A stretch of 13,371 nucleotides of DNA from Candidatus Agathobaculum merdigallinarum (GTDB lineage Bacteria > Bacillota > Clostridia > Oscillospirales > Butyricicoccaceae): contig DXDO01000127.1 in NCBI GenBank assembly GCA_019115425.1, forward strand, positions 1-13,371, written 5' to 3'. This document shows, in pieces, positions 7,074 through 13,341 of the stretch (position 1 is the stretch's first letter; the number at the start of each line of letters is the position of its first letter). The notes beneath the pieces are model-generated. The model did not search any database, had not been told where the DNA came from, and saw only the letters and a program-made list of their open reading frames with translations. Both the position numbers and the translations under genes were made by a program.

Positions 7074-7994
7074 ATGACAAAGCCGGTTTTGGTGATTATG
7101 GCGGCGGGAATGGGCTCGCGCTACGGCGGGCTCAAGCAGATCGATCCGGTCGGCCCGAACGGACAGATCATTTTGGATTATTCGGTTTACGACGCGTATC
7201 GCGCGGGCTTTGAGCGGGTGGTTTTCATCATCCGGCCCGAGCTGCACGAGGCGTTTGAGGAAGCGATCGGCCGCAAGGCGCGCCGCTTTATGCAGGTGGA
7301 CTACGCCTATCAGACGCTGGACAAGCTGCCGGACGGACTGCGCGCGCCCGAGGGAAGGGAAAAACCGCTCGGCACCGCGCATGCGGTCTGGTGCGCGAAG
7401 GAACTGACTGCGGGCGCTCCCATCGCGGTCATCAATGCAGATGACTTTTACGGCGCGGACGCGTTTCGCAAAATCTATGATTACCTGTCCGCAGCGCGGG
7501 ACGACGACAAGTACCGCTACTGCATGGTCGGCTATCAGGTGGAAAACACGCTGACGGAAAACGGCACGGTTTCTCGCGGCGTGTGTACGACGGACGAAGC
7601 CGGTCTGCTGACCGGCATCGTCGAGCGCACCGCGATTTCGCGCGAGGCGGACGGCCGGATCGTTTACGCGGCAGACGGCAACGAGCCGGCGGGCGAGATC
7701 CCAGCGGGCACGCCGGTGTCGCTCAACCTGTGGGGCTTTACGTCCTCCTTCCTGCCCTCGCTGGACGAGGGGCTGCGCCGATTTTTTGCGGAAAAGCTGC
7801 CGGAAAACCCGATGAAGGGCGAGTATTACCTGCCGTTTGCGGTCGATGAACTGATTCAGACGGGCAAAGCGACGGCAAAGGTGCTGACCACGACCGCGCG
7901 CTGGTTCGGCGTCACCTATCGGGAGGACAAGCCGACCGTGTGCGCCGCGATTGCGGAGATGACCGCTGCGGGCGAGTACCCCGCCGAGCTGTGA
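7074..7994 (+). CDS. Nucleotidyltransferase (sugar-phosphate NTP-transferase fold)
   Basis: A 306-residue protein with the Rossmann-like fold of NDP-sugar pyrophosphorylases, which join an NTP to a sugar-phosphate or similar phosphorylated headgroup and release pyrophosphate. The nucleotide-binding signature is MAAGMGSRYGGLKQIDP (residues 9-25, GxGxR with Lys21). PLGTAHAV (98-105) matches the base/sugar-contact loop, and NADDFYG (121-127) the metal-binding aspartate motif. The C-terminal part (WFGVTYREDKPTV, 277-289) is typical of the MAAGMGSRYGGLKQ-type subfamily, whose substrate I cannot name. The ATG at 7074 is chosen over an upstream ATG at 7020 because AAGGAG lies 8 bases before it and the family N-terminus starts there. 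It is followed 12 bases later by an unrecognised gene in the same operon, whose ribosome binding site overlaps this gene's stop. Confidence 0.88.
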   Translation: MTKPVLVIMAAGMGSRYGGLKQIDPVGPNGQIILDYSVYDAYRAGFERVVFIIRPELHEAFEEAIGRKARRFMQVDYAYQTLDKLPDGLRAPEGREKPLGTAHAVWCAKELTAGAPIAVINADDFYGADAFRKIYDYLSAARDDDKYRYCMVGYQVENTLTENGTVSRGVCTTDEAGLLTGIVERTAISREADGRIVYAADGNEPAGEIPAGTPVSLNLWGFTSSFLPSLDEGLRRFFAEKLPENPMKGEYYLPFAVDELIQTGKATAKVLTTTARWFGVTYREDKPTVCAAIAEMTAAGEYPAEL

Positions 7995-8006
7995 GGAGAG
8001 GAAAGG

Positions 8007-8528
8007 ATGGATTTTTCGACAGAATTTGTGTCTTTCCGCGACCGGCTGGCCGAGGGACAGGACAAGGCGTTCGTTTCCCATCAGAATGTGCCGGTCGCCG
8101 GGCGAATCGCGGCGCTGTTCAGCTCGTTCGGCGTGGATGCTGAACGCAAGCTTCTGGGGCTGGTGCCGATGGGCAATATCACCCATGCGCATGAATACCG
8201 GCTGCTGTTTGCGGTGCCGGAGCTGAATGAGCAGAGTCTGGAGGATTGGTGGCGGTATGCTGAATCGGCGGAACGGGAGCTGGTGCAGCCGGACGCTTCG
8301 CATGAGTTTTCGATCGTTTCGGTGATCCTGGCGACAGGGAGTGTGGAGAAGGCGGTGCGGAAAAAACTCAAAAAACTGTCCGGCGGCAGGGATTTCAGCA
8401 GGGAGGGCCGCGGCTGGTCCACTGTGCGGATGGCGGTAGTCGAGTTGGACGGGCTGCGTCTGCATACAAACCGCATGGGTGACCCGCTGAAAAATATTCT
8501 GGGGCCGATTCTGCAAAAAAATACTTGA
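8007..8528 (+). CDS. Hypothetical 173-residue protein
   Basis: I do not recognise this protein. It is soluble-looking, without a signal peptide or membrane span, and has alternating strand and helix character. Recognisable stretches are a hydrophobic strand with histidines (GNITHAHEYRLLFAVPEL, 56-73), a double Trp (81-82), a basic segment (AVRKKLKKLSGGR, 116-128) and a strand ending VRMAVVELDGLRLHTNR (140-156). The start is well supported by AGGAG about 8 bases upstream, within the stop region of the nucleotidyltransferase gene; the 12-base spacing implies co-translation and a possibly related role. Its TGA is embedded in the -35 box of the secG promoter. Intact length, good ribosome binding site and codon use like its neighbours make it a real gene. 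Confidence 0.8.
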   Translation: MDFSTEFVSFRDRLAEGQDKAFVSHQNVPVAGRIAALFSSFGVDAERKLLGLVPMGNITHAHEYRLLFAVPELNEQSLEDWWRYAESAERELVQPDASHEFSIVSVILATGSVEKAVRKKLKKLSGGRDFSREGRGWSTVRMAVVELDGLRLHTNRMGDPLKNILGPILQKNT

Positions 8529-8553
8529 AAAAGCCCTTGTTTTGTGATATAGT
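8525..8553 (+). promoter_or_regulatory. Sigma-A-type promoter of secG, with extended -10
   Basis: TTGAAA and TATAGT are separated by 17 bases, with TGA before the -10 box matching the extended TGn element. The -35 box overlaps the stop codon of the preceding gene. The predicted start near 8560 gives a leader of about 75 bases that includes a small hairpin (CACCGG 8574-8579 with CCGGTG 8585-8590). Confidence 0.7.
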
Positions 8554-8634
8554 ACCATGTACGCAAATATGCGCACCGGCGGTTCCGGTGTGATAACGGG
8601 ATGAAAATAAAATTTTAGTGGAGGAATTGATACC

Positions 8635-8871
8635 ATGACTACCGCACAAATCGCACTTTCGATCATCATGATCCTTGCCAGCCTGTTCCTGATTATTGTT
8701 GTGCTGCTGCAGAGCGGCGCGCAGCAGGGTCTGGGCGCTATCTCCGGCGGCGCGGAAACCTTTTTCGGCGCAGGCAAGGCCAGCGCTGCGGACAAGGTGC
8801 TTGCCCGCCTGACCTCGGCTGTCGGCGTGATTTTTGTTATTGCCGCGCTGGTGCTGAATCTGGTCCACTGA
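8635..8871 (+). CDS. secG: Preprotein translocase subunit SecG
   Basis: A 78-residue two-span membrane protein, the small accessory subunit of the SecYEG channel that assists SecA-driven export. Spans lie at about 5-25 and 56-76, joined by the family's conserved cytosolic loop: VVLLQSGAQQGLGAISGG then AETFFG (about 21-45) and GKASAADKVLARLT. Length is standard for Firmicute SecG. The ATG is preceded by GGAGG (8620-8624) with 10 bases of spacing. It has its own promoter at 8525-8553 and is followed after one base by a small membrane protein gene, with the shared terminator at 9104-9141. The rnr/smpB genes that often follow secG in Firmicutes are not here. Confidence 0.95.
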   Translation: MTTAQIALSIIMILASLFLIIVVLLQSGAQQGLGAISGGAETFFGAGKASAADKVLARLTSAVGVIFVIAALVLNLVH

Positions 8872-8872
8872 T

Positions 8873-9100
8873 ATGGCGGTAGTGCAGCGCGTGCTGCTGG
8901 TGATGTTCGCGCTGTTCGCGGCGCTGACGGTTTTCCAGCAGGTGCGGTACGGCATGATCTGCGGCCGTGCCGAGGGGACGGATAAACAGGCTGACCCGAA
9001 AGCCGTAGCGTGTCGGCGTACCGGTATGGCCTATGCAGTTGCTGCGGGGCTTTGTCTTGTGGTCAATATCGTGCTCGGCGCGATCGGCAAAATGTTATAA
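8873..9100 (+). CDS. Small two-span membrane protein downstream of secG
   Basis: A 75-residue protein of no family I recognise. It has two hydrophobic spans (about 5-22 and 51-72) joined by a polar loop with Cys30 and Cys47 and several charged residues (GRAEGTDKQADPKAVACRR). Its ATG lies one base after the secG TGA and has no Shine-Dalgarno sequence of its own, so translation is probably coupled to secG. It ends 4 bases before the strong terminator, so the pair forms a compact bicistron. Its span count and size resemble SecG, which hints at a translocon-associated role, but this is context only; a small protein unrelated to secretion is equally possible. Confidence 0.75.
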   Translation: MAVVQRVLLVMFALFAALTVFQQVRYGMICGRAEGTDKQADPKAVACRRTGMAYAVAAGLCLVVNIVLGAIGKML

Positions 9101-9103
9101 CGC

Positions 9104-9141
9104 AAAAAAGAGACGCATCCAATCGGATGCGTCTCTTTTTT
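9104..9141. terminator. Strong bidirectional intrinsic terminator
   Basis: A 17-bp perfect stem starts with AAAAAAGAGACGCATCC, has an AATC loop, and its mirror strand ends in six Ts. Both directions end in a T run, serving the secG pair (plus) and the GIY-YIG/Nudix gene (minus), which converge on it. Confidence 0.95.
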
Positions 9142-9201
9142 ACACGACTTCAGGATATCTTGAAAAATCGAAATGACCGACTTTTCTCTTTTCGGCGAAC
9201 C

Positions 9202-10044
9202 CTAAGTAAGCAGCTGTTCCAGCTTCTGCCGCGCGCCCTCCCATTCGCGCTCATGCAGGCAGCACAGGCTGCCGTGCCGGATGGTGAGCATGCTGCCGTC
9301 CATGCGGCGGGCGGGCAGGTCGCGCGTATTTTCATGCGCGGCGGCAAAGTCCGCGAGCGCGACGAACGCCATGTCTGCGACCTCGCTGCCGGGGCAGAAG
9401 GGCGGCACGCCGTCGATGCGGGTGAGGAAGGCAAACGCCAGTTCATCGTCAAAGCCGTTTCCCTCGCCGCGGCTGTACTGCTGTCGGTAACTGCCGCCGG
9501 GGTGCAGATCGCCTTCGCGCAGCACAAGGCCGATCTCCTCGCGTGCTTCGCGCAGCGCGGCGACCGCGGGAGTTTCCCTGGGATCGATATGGCCGGTTGC
9601 GGATAAGTCGAACCCACCGGGATACAGCGGGCGGTCGAACTGCCGCTGCTGGAGCCACAGGCCGGGTACGCCGTCCCGCACGCCGACCGTCCACAGATGA
9701 CACACATGGTGGAACAGCCCCTGCGCATGGACGAGCGCGCGCGGCCGCTCGCCGCAGGGACGACCGTCCACGTCATAAATGGTGAGCGGCTCTGCTCCGC
9801 TCTGGGATTCGATCAATGCCTGCTTGCGCGGGCGCGGCAGCTTTTTGATCTCGGCTTCGCGGCGCATGGCTTCGCTCTGGGTGTCAAACTGTTCGCTGTA
9901 AACCAGTGTGACCGGACCGCGCCCGCGGGTGTATTTCGCGCCTTTGCCGCTGTTGTGTGCGGCGAGGCGGGCGGTCAGGTCGTTCGTCCAGCCGCAGTAC
10001 AGTGTGCCGTCTGCACAGCGGAGGATGTAGGTGTATCCGCTCAT
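9202..10044 (-). CDS. GIY-YIG nuclease domain fused to Nudix hydrolase
   Basis: A 280-residue two-domain protein in one uninterrupted frame. Residues 3-85 are a UPF0213/YhbQ-like GIY-YIG domain: YTYILRCADGTLYCGWT (4-20, Tyr pair and YCG), Arg26, His30, the NSGKGAKYTRGRGPV block, and catalytic Glu63 in MRREAEIKKLPRPRK. Residues 86-280 are a complete Nudix domain with an IPP-isomerase/YfcD-like lead-in (IYDVDGRPCGERPRALVHAQGLFHH). Its Nudix box fits the GX5EX7REUXEEXGU pattern exactly (Gly151, Glu157, Arg165-Glu166, Glu169-Glu170, Gly172). Nudix enzymes hydrolyse nucleoside-diphosphate-linked compounds; GIY-YIG domains cut or bind DNA. The ATG at 10044 overlaps the flavodoxin-like gene's TGA as ATGA, so translation is coupled. 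The substrate is unknown, and so is whether the nuclease is active, though all the catalytic residues I looked for are present. Confidence 0.9.
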   Translation of the reverse strand: MSGYTYILRCADGTLYCGWTNDLTARLAAHNSGKGAKYTRGRGPVTLVYSEQFDTQSEAMRREAEIKKLPRPRKQALIESQSGAEPLTIYDVDGRPCGERPRALVHAQGLFHHVCHLWTVGVRDGVPGLWLQQRQFDRPLYPGGFDLSATGHIDPRETPAVAALREAREEIGLVLREGDLHPGGSYRQQYSRGEGNGFDDELAFAFLTRIDGVPPFCPGSEVADMAFVALADFAAAHENTRDLPARRMDGSMLTIRHGSLCCLHEREWEGARQKLEQLLT

Positions 10045-10457
10045 TGGTGCGACCGGATATCGCGCTGCGCGGTCACCGTACAGCCCTGGTTCATCAGCAG
10101 CGCGCACACCTTGGCGCTGCTCTTGTCGCTCTGCCCGCTCGAGGAGACGAGCAGCACCTCGACCTCTGTGCCGGCGGGCAGCAGTTTGACCATGCTGTTG
10201 AACGGCGGCGCGGGGTGGCCCGCCCAGACGGGCGCCATGAGCACGACATGCCCATAGGCGGACAGGTCGGGCGCATCCGCGAGCGGTACGGCGGCCTGAC
10301 GGATGGCGGCTGGGCAGCCGCGCAGGAATGCGGTCAGCGGGTTGTATGCTTTGGCGGGTCGCACCTCGATCAGGTCGGCGCCGCGGGCGTCGGCCTCAGC
10401 GCGGGCGAACGAGCGCGTAGACCCGCCTAGCGAATAATAAACGACAGCGGTTTTCAT
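10041..10457 (-). CDS. Flavodoxin-like protein
   Basis: A 138-residue flavodoxin-fold protein. The phosphate-binding loop YYSLGGSTR (residues 7-15) follows the first strand MKTAVV, and a second cofactor loop APVWAGHPAPPFNSM (75-89) supplies the usual aromatic residue (Trp78) near the FMN ring. The third strand and loop EVLLVSSSGQSDKS (100-113) are also typical. It should bind FMN and carry electrons or act as a small reductase. The start is supported by AAAAGGAG (10469-10476) 11 bases upstream. It begins the operon with the GIY-YIG/Nudix gene (ATGA overlap). It lies just past the terminator at 10530-10566, and I see no convincing promoter in the 70 bases between, so its transcription start is open. 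Confidence 0.85.
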   Translation of the reverse strand: MKTAVVYYSLGGSTRSFARAEADARGADLIEVRPAKAYNPLTAFLRGCPAAIRQAAVPLADAPDLSAYGHVVLMAPVWAGHPAPPFNSMVKLLPAGTEVEVLLVSSSGQSDKSSAKVCALLMNQGCTVTAQRDIRSHQ

Positions 10458-10529
10458 GGCGAAATCGTCTCCTTTTGGTGGATTGGGGATGTGATAGCTC
10501 AGACGGGAGAGCCTTTTTGCAGGACATAG

Positions 10530-10566
10530 ATAAAAGCAGCGGAGCCGGATGCTCCGCTGCTTTTAT
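10530..10566 (-). terminator. Intrinsic terminator after the envelope cassette
   Basis: A 16-bp perfect stem (ATAAAAGCAGCGGAGC with its complement) has a 5-base loop. On the minus strand it begins 3 bases after the stop of the acidic membrane protein gene and ends in TTTTAT, closing the run that starts at the PadR gene. Confidence 0.85.
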
Positions 10567-10569
10567 CCG

Positions 10570-11031
10570 TTATTCAGGGGTATCCGCTGCAGCGGCTGCC
10601 AGTTCCGCCTCCTTGGCGGCGAGCCGTTTCTTGTGGAATCTTCTGCTGATCAGGTAGCCGATCACCGCGCACGCGACAGCCCAGACGGTAGCGCTCGGGG
10701 ATTTTGCGGCAAGGTTGCCGATGGCGGTGCCTGCGGTATTTTCAGCGAGTATACCGACCAGACCGCATAGGATATAGCCCGCGGCAATGCCCAGGGCGGC
10801 CCCGTGGAAGCAGATGCGGGGCATGCCGAAAATACGCACGTCCGCAGGGTCGATGTCCGGCTCTTCCTCGGCGGTATCCGTTTCGTCTGCAATCTCTTCG
10901 TCGGCCTTCGGCGTTTCAGTTAGGGCGGCATCGTCGTCCGGCAGGGCGGTCGGTTCGATTTCTGCCGATGCGTCCTCTGCGGGCGCGACGGTCTGTTTTT
11001 CTTCGGTCAGCGGCTGCTGGTTTTCGCTCAT
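10570..11031 (-). CDS. Hypothetical acidic two-span membrane protein
   Basis: A 153-residue protein with no family I can name. Residues 1-65 are strongly acidic and disordered-looking, rich in Glu, Asp, Ala, Thr and Pro (for example DEEIADETDTAEEEPDIDPAD). A short amphipathic stretch VRIFGMPRICF follows, then two membrane spans (about 77-95 and 114-129) flanking ENTAGTAIGNLAAKSPS. A basic patch SRRFHKKR (129-136) then leads into an Ala/Glu-rich helix. By the positive-inside rule both ends would be cytosolic. AGAGGA lies about 11 bases before the ATG. The gene starts 26 bases after the PspC gene and is followed by the terminator at 10530-10566, so it is the last gene of the cassette. The extreme N-terminal composition may bind a positively charged partner; that is speculation. 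Confidence 0.8.
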   Translation of the reverse strand: MSENQQPLTEEKQTVAPAEDASAEIEPTALPDDDAALTETPKADEEIADETDTAEEEPDIDPADVRIFGMPRICFHGAALGIAAGYILCGLVGILAENTAGTAIGNLAAKSPSATVWAVACAVIGYLISRRFHKKRLAAKEAELAAAAADTPE

Positions 11032-11057
11032 AAGCGGTTACATCCTCTCTTGCGGGG

Positions 11058-11258
11058 TTACTGAACGGCGCTTTGCGTCGGGACAATGACCGCCGCGATG
11101 ATATAAGCAATCAATGCGGGGAATATGCCGAAGCAGCAGCAGAACGCCCAGAGCAGTCGGATCAGTGTGGGGTCGATGTCGAAGTACTCGGCAATCCCCG
11201 CGCACACGCCGCACAGCATACGGTTGGACTCACTGCGGTACAGTTTCTTGCCATTCAT
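11058..11258 (-). CDS. PspC domain protein
   Basis: A 66-residue stand-alone PspC domain. The motif KKLYRSESNRMLCGVCAGIAEYFDIDPTLIRL (residues 4-35) is the family hallmark, leading into one membrane span (about 33-58) that contains Cys40-42 and ends AAVIVP. PspC proteins are membrane sensors or partners in envelope-stress (phage-shock-like) responses; in Firmicutes small versions often sit beside DUF4097 proteins, as here. The ATG has a strong AAAAGGAG ribosome binding site 8 bases upstream. A near-consensus promoter at 11280-11308 lies between this gene and the DUF4097 gene, so it can be expressed apart from the PadR unit as well as by read-through, since no terminator separates them. Confidence 0.93.
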   Translation of the reverse strand: MNGKKLYRSESNRMLCGVCAGIAEYFDIDPTLIRLLWAFCCCFGIFPALIAYIIAAVIVPTQSAVQ

Positions 11259-11279
11259 AGTAAAGACTCCTTTTCGTCT

Positions 11280-11308
11280 ATCATACGTTGTTTTGAGTGG
11301 TTCGTCAA
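11280..11308 (-). promoter_or_regulatory. Internal promoter in front of the PspC gene
   Basis: On the minus strand, TTGACG and TATGAT are separated by exactly 17 bases, each one mismatch from consensus. The predicted start near 11273 gives a short leader of about 15 bases holding the ribosome binding site. The dyad seen at the PadR promoter is absent here. Confidence 0.75.
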
Positions 11309-11325
11309 GAGGAAAGGTGGGGGTG

Positions 11326-12321
11326 TTAGCTGCGGGTCAGTAAATCCAGTGTCCCGCTGCCGATTTCGGCGCGGAGGATGGGGCTGCCGGAAAGCTCGCC
11401 CTTGCGCGATGCGTGCGCCACGCCGGAATCACCGCCCGCTACCGCCTGGCCGTCGAGCAGAAAGACGCCGCCTGCTGTGGAGACCTGATAACCCAGGTCG
11501 GAGCCGTCGCCGGGGGTGACGATCGTGGAAGCGATGCTGCCGCTGCCGAGTTCCACGTCCATCTGGCTGCTGACGCAGAAAGCGTCGGGGGCGAAGCGCC
11601 CGCCGTCAATCGAAAGGTCAAACTGGCCCGCGTTCAAGCTGTCTGCGATCAGCGTTCCATCCTGAATATCGATATGGAAATTCTGTGCAGTCAGGCTGCC
11701 GTCTATTTCGACCCTTTGGTTGCCGATGTTGAGCGTGATACTGTCCAAAGCATCCGAGGAGCTCGACGGCAGGGTGATCACGCAGTCCTCAGCACCGTAG
11801 GGACGAAGCTGAAGCGACCAGGTGTAGCCGTTCATTTTGCTAATGAGCACCTCTGCGCCGGAAATATCGTAATTGCTGGCAAAGGTGATATAAATTGTGT
11901 CCTGTTCATCGGTTTCGGCGTCGGAAACAAAGGTGAAATCGAGGTTTTGTACGGTATCGATGCCGATGTACGGTACGAAGTATGCCTGATCGGTCTGATC
12001 GATCGCCTCCCGCCGTTTTTCCAGCCAGCCGTCCACCCAGTCGGTGTCGATGCTGTTCAGTGTGTCGTCTACCGCCTTGTCTACAGTATCTTCTACCCAA
12101 TTGTCAAACCAGCCGCTGTGCCAACCATCTGCATCCCACCAGGAGCGGTATTGCAGATGCCCGCTGACAAAATCCGTGGCGTCGCGGACAGTTTCGCTGA
12201 CGGGATGCAGCTGGCCGCCATAATATGAGCCATAGAGCTGGCCGCCCGCAGCCCAGCCGCCGGCCATCATGCAGCCGCCGATGGTGAGCACGATGCAGCA
12301 GGCAATAACCAGTTTTTTCAT
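11326..12321 (-). CDS. DUF4097-like (putative adhesin fold) membrane-anchored protein
   Basis: A 331-residue protein. The N-terminus MKKLVIACCIVLTIGGCMMAGG is a membrane anchor or signal; IGGC (residues 14-17) could serve as a lipobox. Residues 28-117 are polar and unusually tryptophan-rich (W61, W62, W67, W71, W75, W95, W99). From about 118 to the end come short repeating beta-strands (FDLSIDGG, MDVELGSGSI, and a final ILRAEIGSGTLDLLT), the beta-solenoid pattern of DUF4097/DUF4098 proteins. These proteins occur next to PspC and HAAS/DUF1700 genes and are thought to sit at the outer membrane face in stress-response sets; a molecular function is not established. The ATG overlaps the preceding gene's TGA as ATGA, and GGAGGT lies 8 bases upstream. 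Confidence 0.82.
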   Translation of the reverse strand: MKKLVIACCIVLTIGGCMMAGGWAAGGQLYGSYYGGQLHPVSETVRDATDFVSGHLQYRSWWDADGWHSGWFDNWVEDTVDKAVDDTLNSIDTDWVDGWLEKRREAIDQTDQAYFVPYIGIDTVQNLDFTFVSDAETDEQDTIYITFASNYDISGAEVLISKMNGYTWSLQLRPYGAEDCVITLPSSSSDALDSITLNIGNQRVEIDGSLTAQNFHIDIQDGTLIADSLNAGQFDLSIDGGRFAPDAFCVSSQMDVELGSGSIASTIVTPGDGSDLGYQVSTAGGVFLLDGQAVAGGDSGVAHASRKGELSGSPILRAEIGSGTLDLLTRS

Positions 12322-12977
12322 TGCGTTCCACCTCCGTGATTGCGGGTGCGGCCGCGCAGCTTGTCAAACGGCCAGCGGATGATTGTCACAAAGCCGCGGA
12401 ACAGCGGCGGCACGAACAGGGTGCACAGCTTGATCATCAGCAGGGTCACCAGCACGCCGAGCGCGAACAGTGCAAGGCCGCAGCCCAGCGTTGTGACCGC
12501 GCTGGCGGGGATGCCCCACAGCGCAAAGGAAAAGCCGCACAGGATCACGCCTGTGATCAGCAGTGTGAGCGGAATAATCACAACGACAACAATTGCGATT
12601 GCGACTGCCGCAAGCAGGATGCCCGCGATCGCTCCGATGACGCCGACCAGCACGCCCAAAAGCGGCAGTCCGACAGGGATGGCGAGCAGCGCCAGCACGA
12701 TCAGCAGCCACGGGGGAACGCCGCGCCAGCGGCGCTTGGGTTTGCCCGATGCGCCGCCCGCGCCCTGATGCGGGACGGCGGTCAGCTCGCGGTAGTCCGC
12801 GAGGATCTGCTCGGCGACTTTTTCGGGCGCGCCGAGATCGGAAATGACCTGTTGTTCGTTTTCCGGTCCGGCATCGTCGAAATACTCCTCGTAATAGCGC
12901 AGGGCGCTGGCCCGCTCCTCCTCGGGCAGGGCGGAGAGCGCGCGCCGCAGCGCTGCCATGTATTCGTTTCTGTTCAT
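12318..12977 (-). CDS. HAAS (DUF1700) domain membrane protein
   Basis: A 219-residue protein. Residues 1-65 form the small helical HAAS/DUF1700 domain: NEYMAALRRALSALPEEER, then YYEEYFDDAG and ISDLGAPEKVAEQIL. A basic linker (KPKRRWRGVPP, 79-89) leads to about four membrane spans (roughly 90-110, 113-137, 138-157, 160-184), and the protein ends in a basic cytosolic tail. In this family the HAAS domain is typically encoded right after a small PadR regulator and is thought to pass membrane signals to it. I place the start at 12977, not at the ATG at 12986. GGAGG directly abuts 12986 with no spacing but is 9 bases from 12977, which also gives the usual MNRNEYM start. The gene starts 5 bases past the PadR stop, and its TGA overlaps the DUF4097 ATG. 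Confidence 0.9.
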   Translation of the reverse strand: MNRNEYMAALRRALSALPEEERASALRYYEEYFDDAGPENEQQVISDLGAPEKVAEQILADYRELTAVPHQGAGGASGKPKRRWRGVPPWLLIVLALLAIPVGLPLLGVLVGVIGAIAGILLAAVAIAIVVVVIIPLTLLITGVILCGFSFALWGIPASAVTTLGCGLALFALGVLVTLLMIKLCTLFVPPLFRGFVTIIRWPFDKLRGRTRNHGGGTQ

Positions 12978-12982
12978 CGGCT

Positions 12983-13291
12983 TCATCCTCCAAAAAAGAT
13001 CGAATCGATCCCGCTCTTGTAATTTTGCCAGTCGATCCGGTGCTGCCGGAGCTGCGCGCGGCCATGGTCGGTGATTTTGTAGTAGCGCCGGTTGCGTCCG
13101 GCAAAGGCCTCGTCGTAGGTTGTCAGGCTGCCGTCCTTTTGCAGGCGGCGCAGCACGGGATACAGCGTGGATTCGGAAATATCCAGCACCTTTTGCACGT
13201 CCTGCGTGATGCGGTAGCCGTAGGTGCTCTCCCGCTCGACCACTGCAAGCACGATCCCGTCGAGCAGGGAGGAGGCGATGGGATAAGACAT
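12983..13291 (-). CDS. PadR family transcriptional regulator
   Basis: A 102-residue short-form PadR (winged helix plus a single C-terminal helix for dimerisation). Visible marks are SSLLDGIVLAVVERESTYGYRI (7-28), the recognition-helix segment ISESTLYPVLRRLQKDG (38-54) and the wing GRNRRYYKITDHG (65-77). The start at 13291 is preferred over an in-frame ATG at 13351, because AGAGGTGG lies about 7 bases before it and the -10 region lies between the two. PadR proteins are mostly repressors released by a ligand or, in HAAS-linked cases, probably by a membrane partner. It is first in a tight unit with the HAAS and DUF4097 genes, and its own promoter carries a perfect dyad, so autorepression is likely. 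Confidence 0.93.
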   Translation of the reverse strand: MSYPIASSLLDGIVLAVVERESTYGYRITQDVQKVLDISESTLYPVLRRLQKDGSLTTYDEAFAGRNRRYYKITDHGRAQLRQHRIDWQNYKSGIDSIFFGG

Positions 13292-13320
13292 GGAGCCACC
13301 TCTTTTCTGTGTTTGCAATA

Positions 13321-13341
13321 ATATTATATGATATATAATAT
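13321..13341. promoter_or_regulatory. Perfect 9-bp inverted repeat, candidate PadR operator
   Basis: ATATTATAT and ATATAATAT are exact reverse complements separated by GAT. The dyad covers the -10 box (13323-13328) and much of the spacer, so a bound dimer would block RNA polymerase. It lies 29 bases before the PadR ATG. It is AT-only apart from the centre, so some symmetry could be chance. Confidence 0.55.

Noticed and set aside
8601..8618. Five-codon reading frame (MKIKF) in the secG leader
   Set aside because: It has no real ribosome binding site and no regulatory codon run; very short frames like this are expected by chance.
7032..8795. 587-codon minus-strand frame crossing three genes
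   Set aside because: It runs antisense through the nucleotidyltransferase, the 173-residue gene and secG, including their promoters, and has no domain; a product of GC-biased codon positions.
10482..10518. tRNA-like D-arm sequence (GGGGATG, then TAGCTCAGACGGGAGAGC) on the plus strand
   Set aside because: The spacing to the 5' stem is 3 bases too long, the next bases form no anticodon stem, and there is no T-arm (GTTCGA) or matching acceptor end. At most it is a decayed fragment, more likely chance.
10570..13291. The PadR cassette as a phage-defence or mobile island
   Set aside because: Its base composition and codon use look like the neighbours, there are no flanking repeats or recombinase, and the families are known housekeeping or stress membrane proteins.
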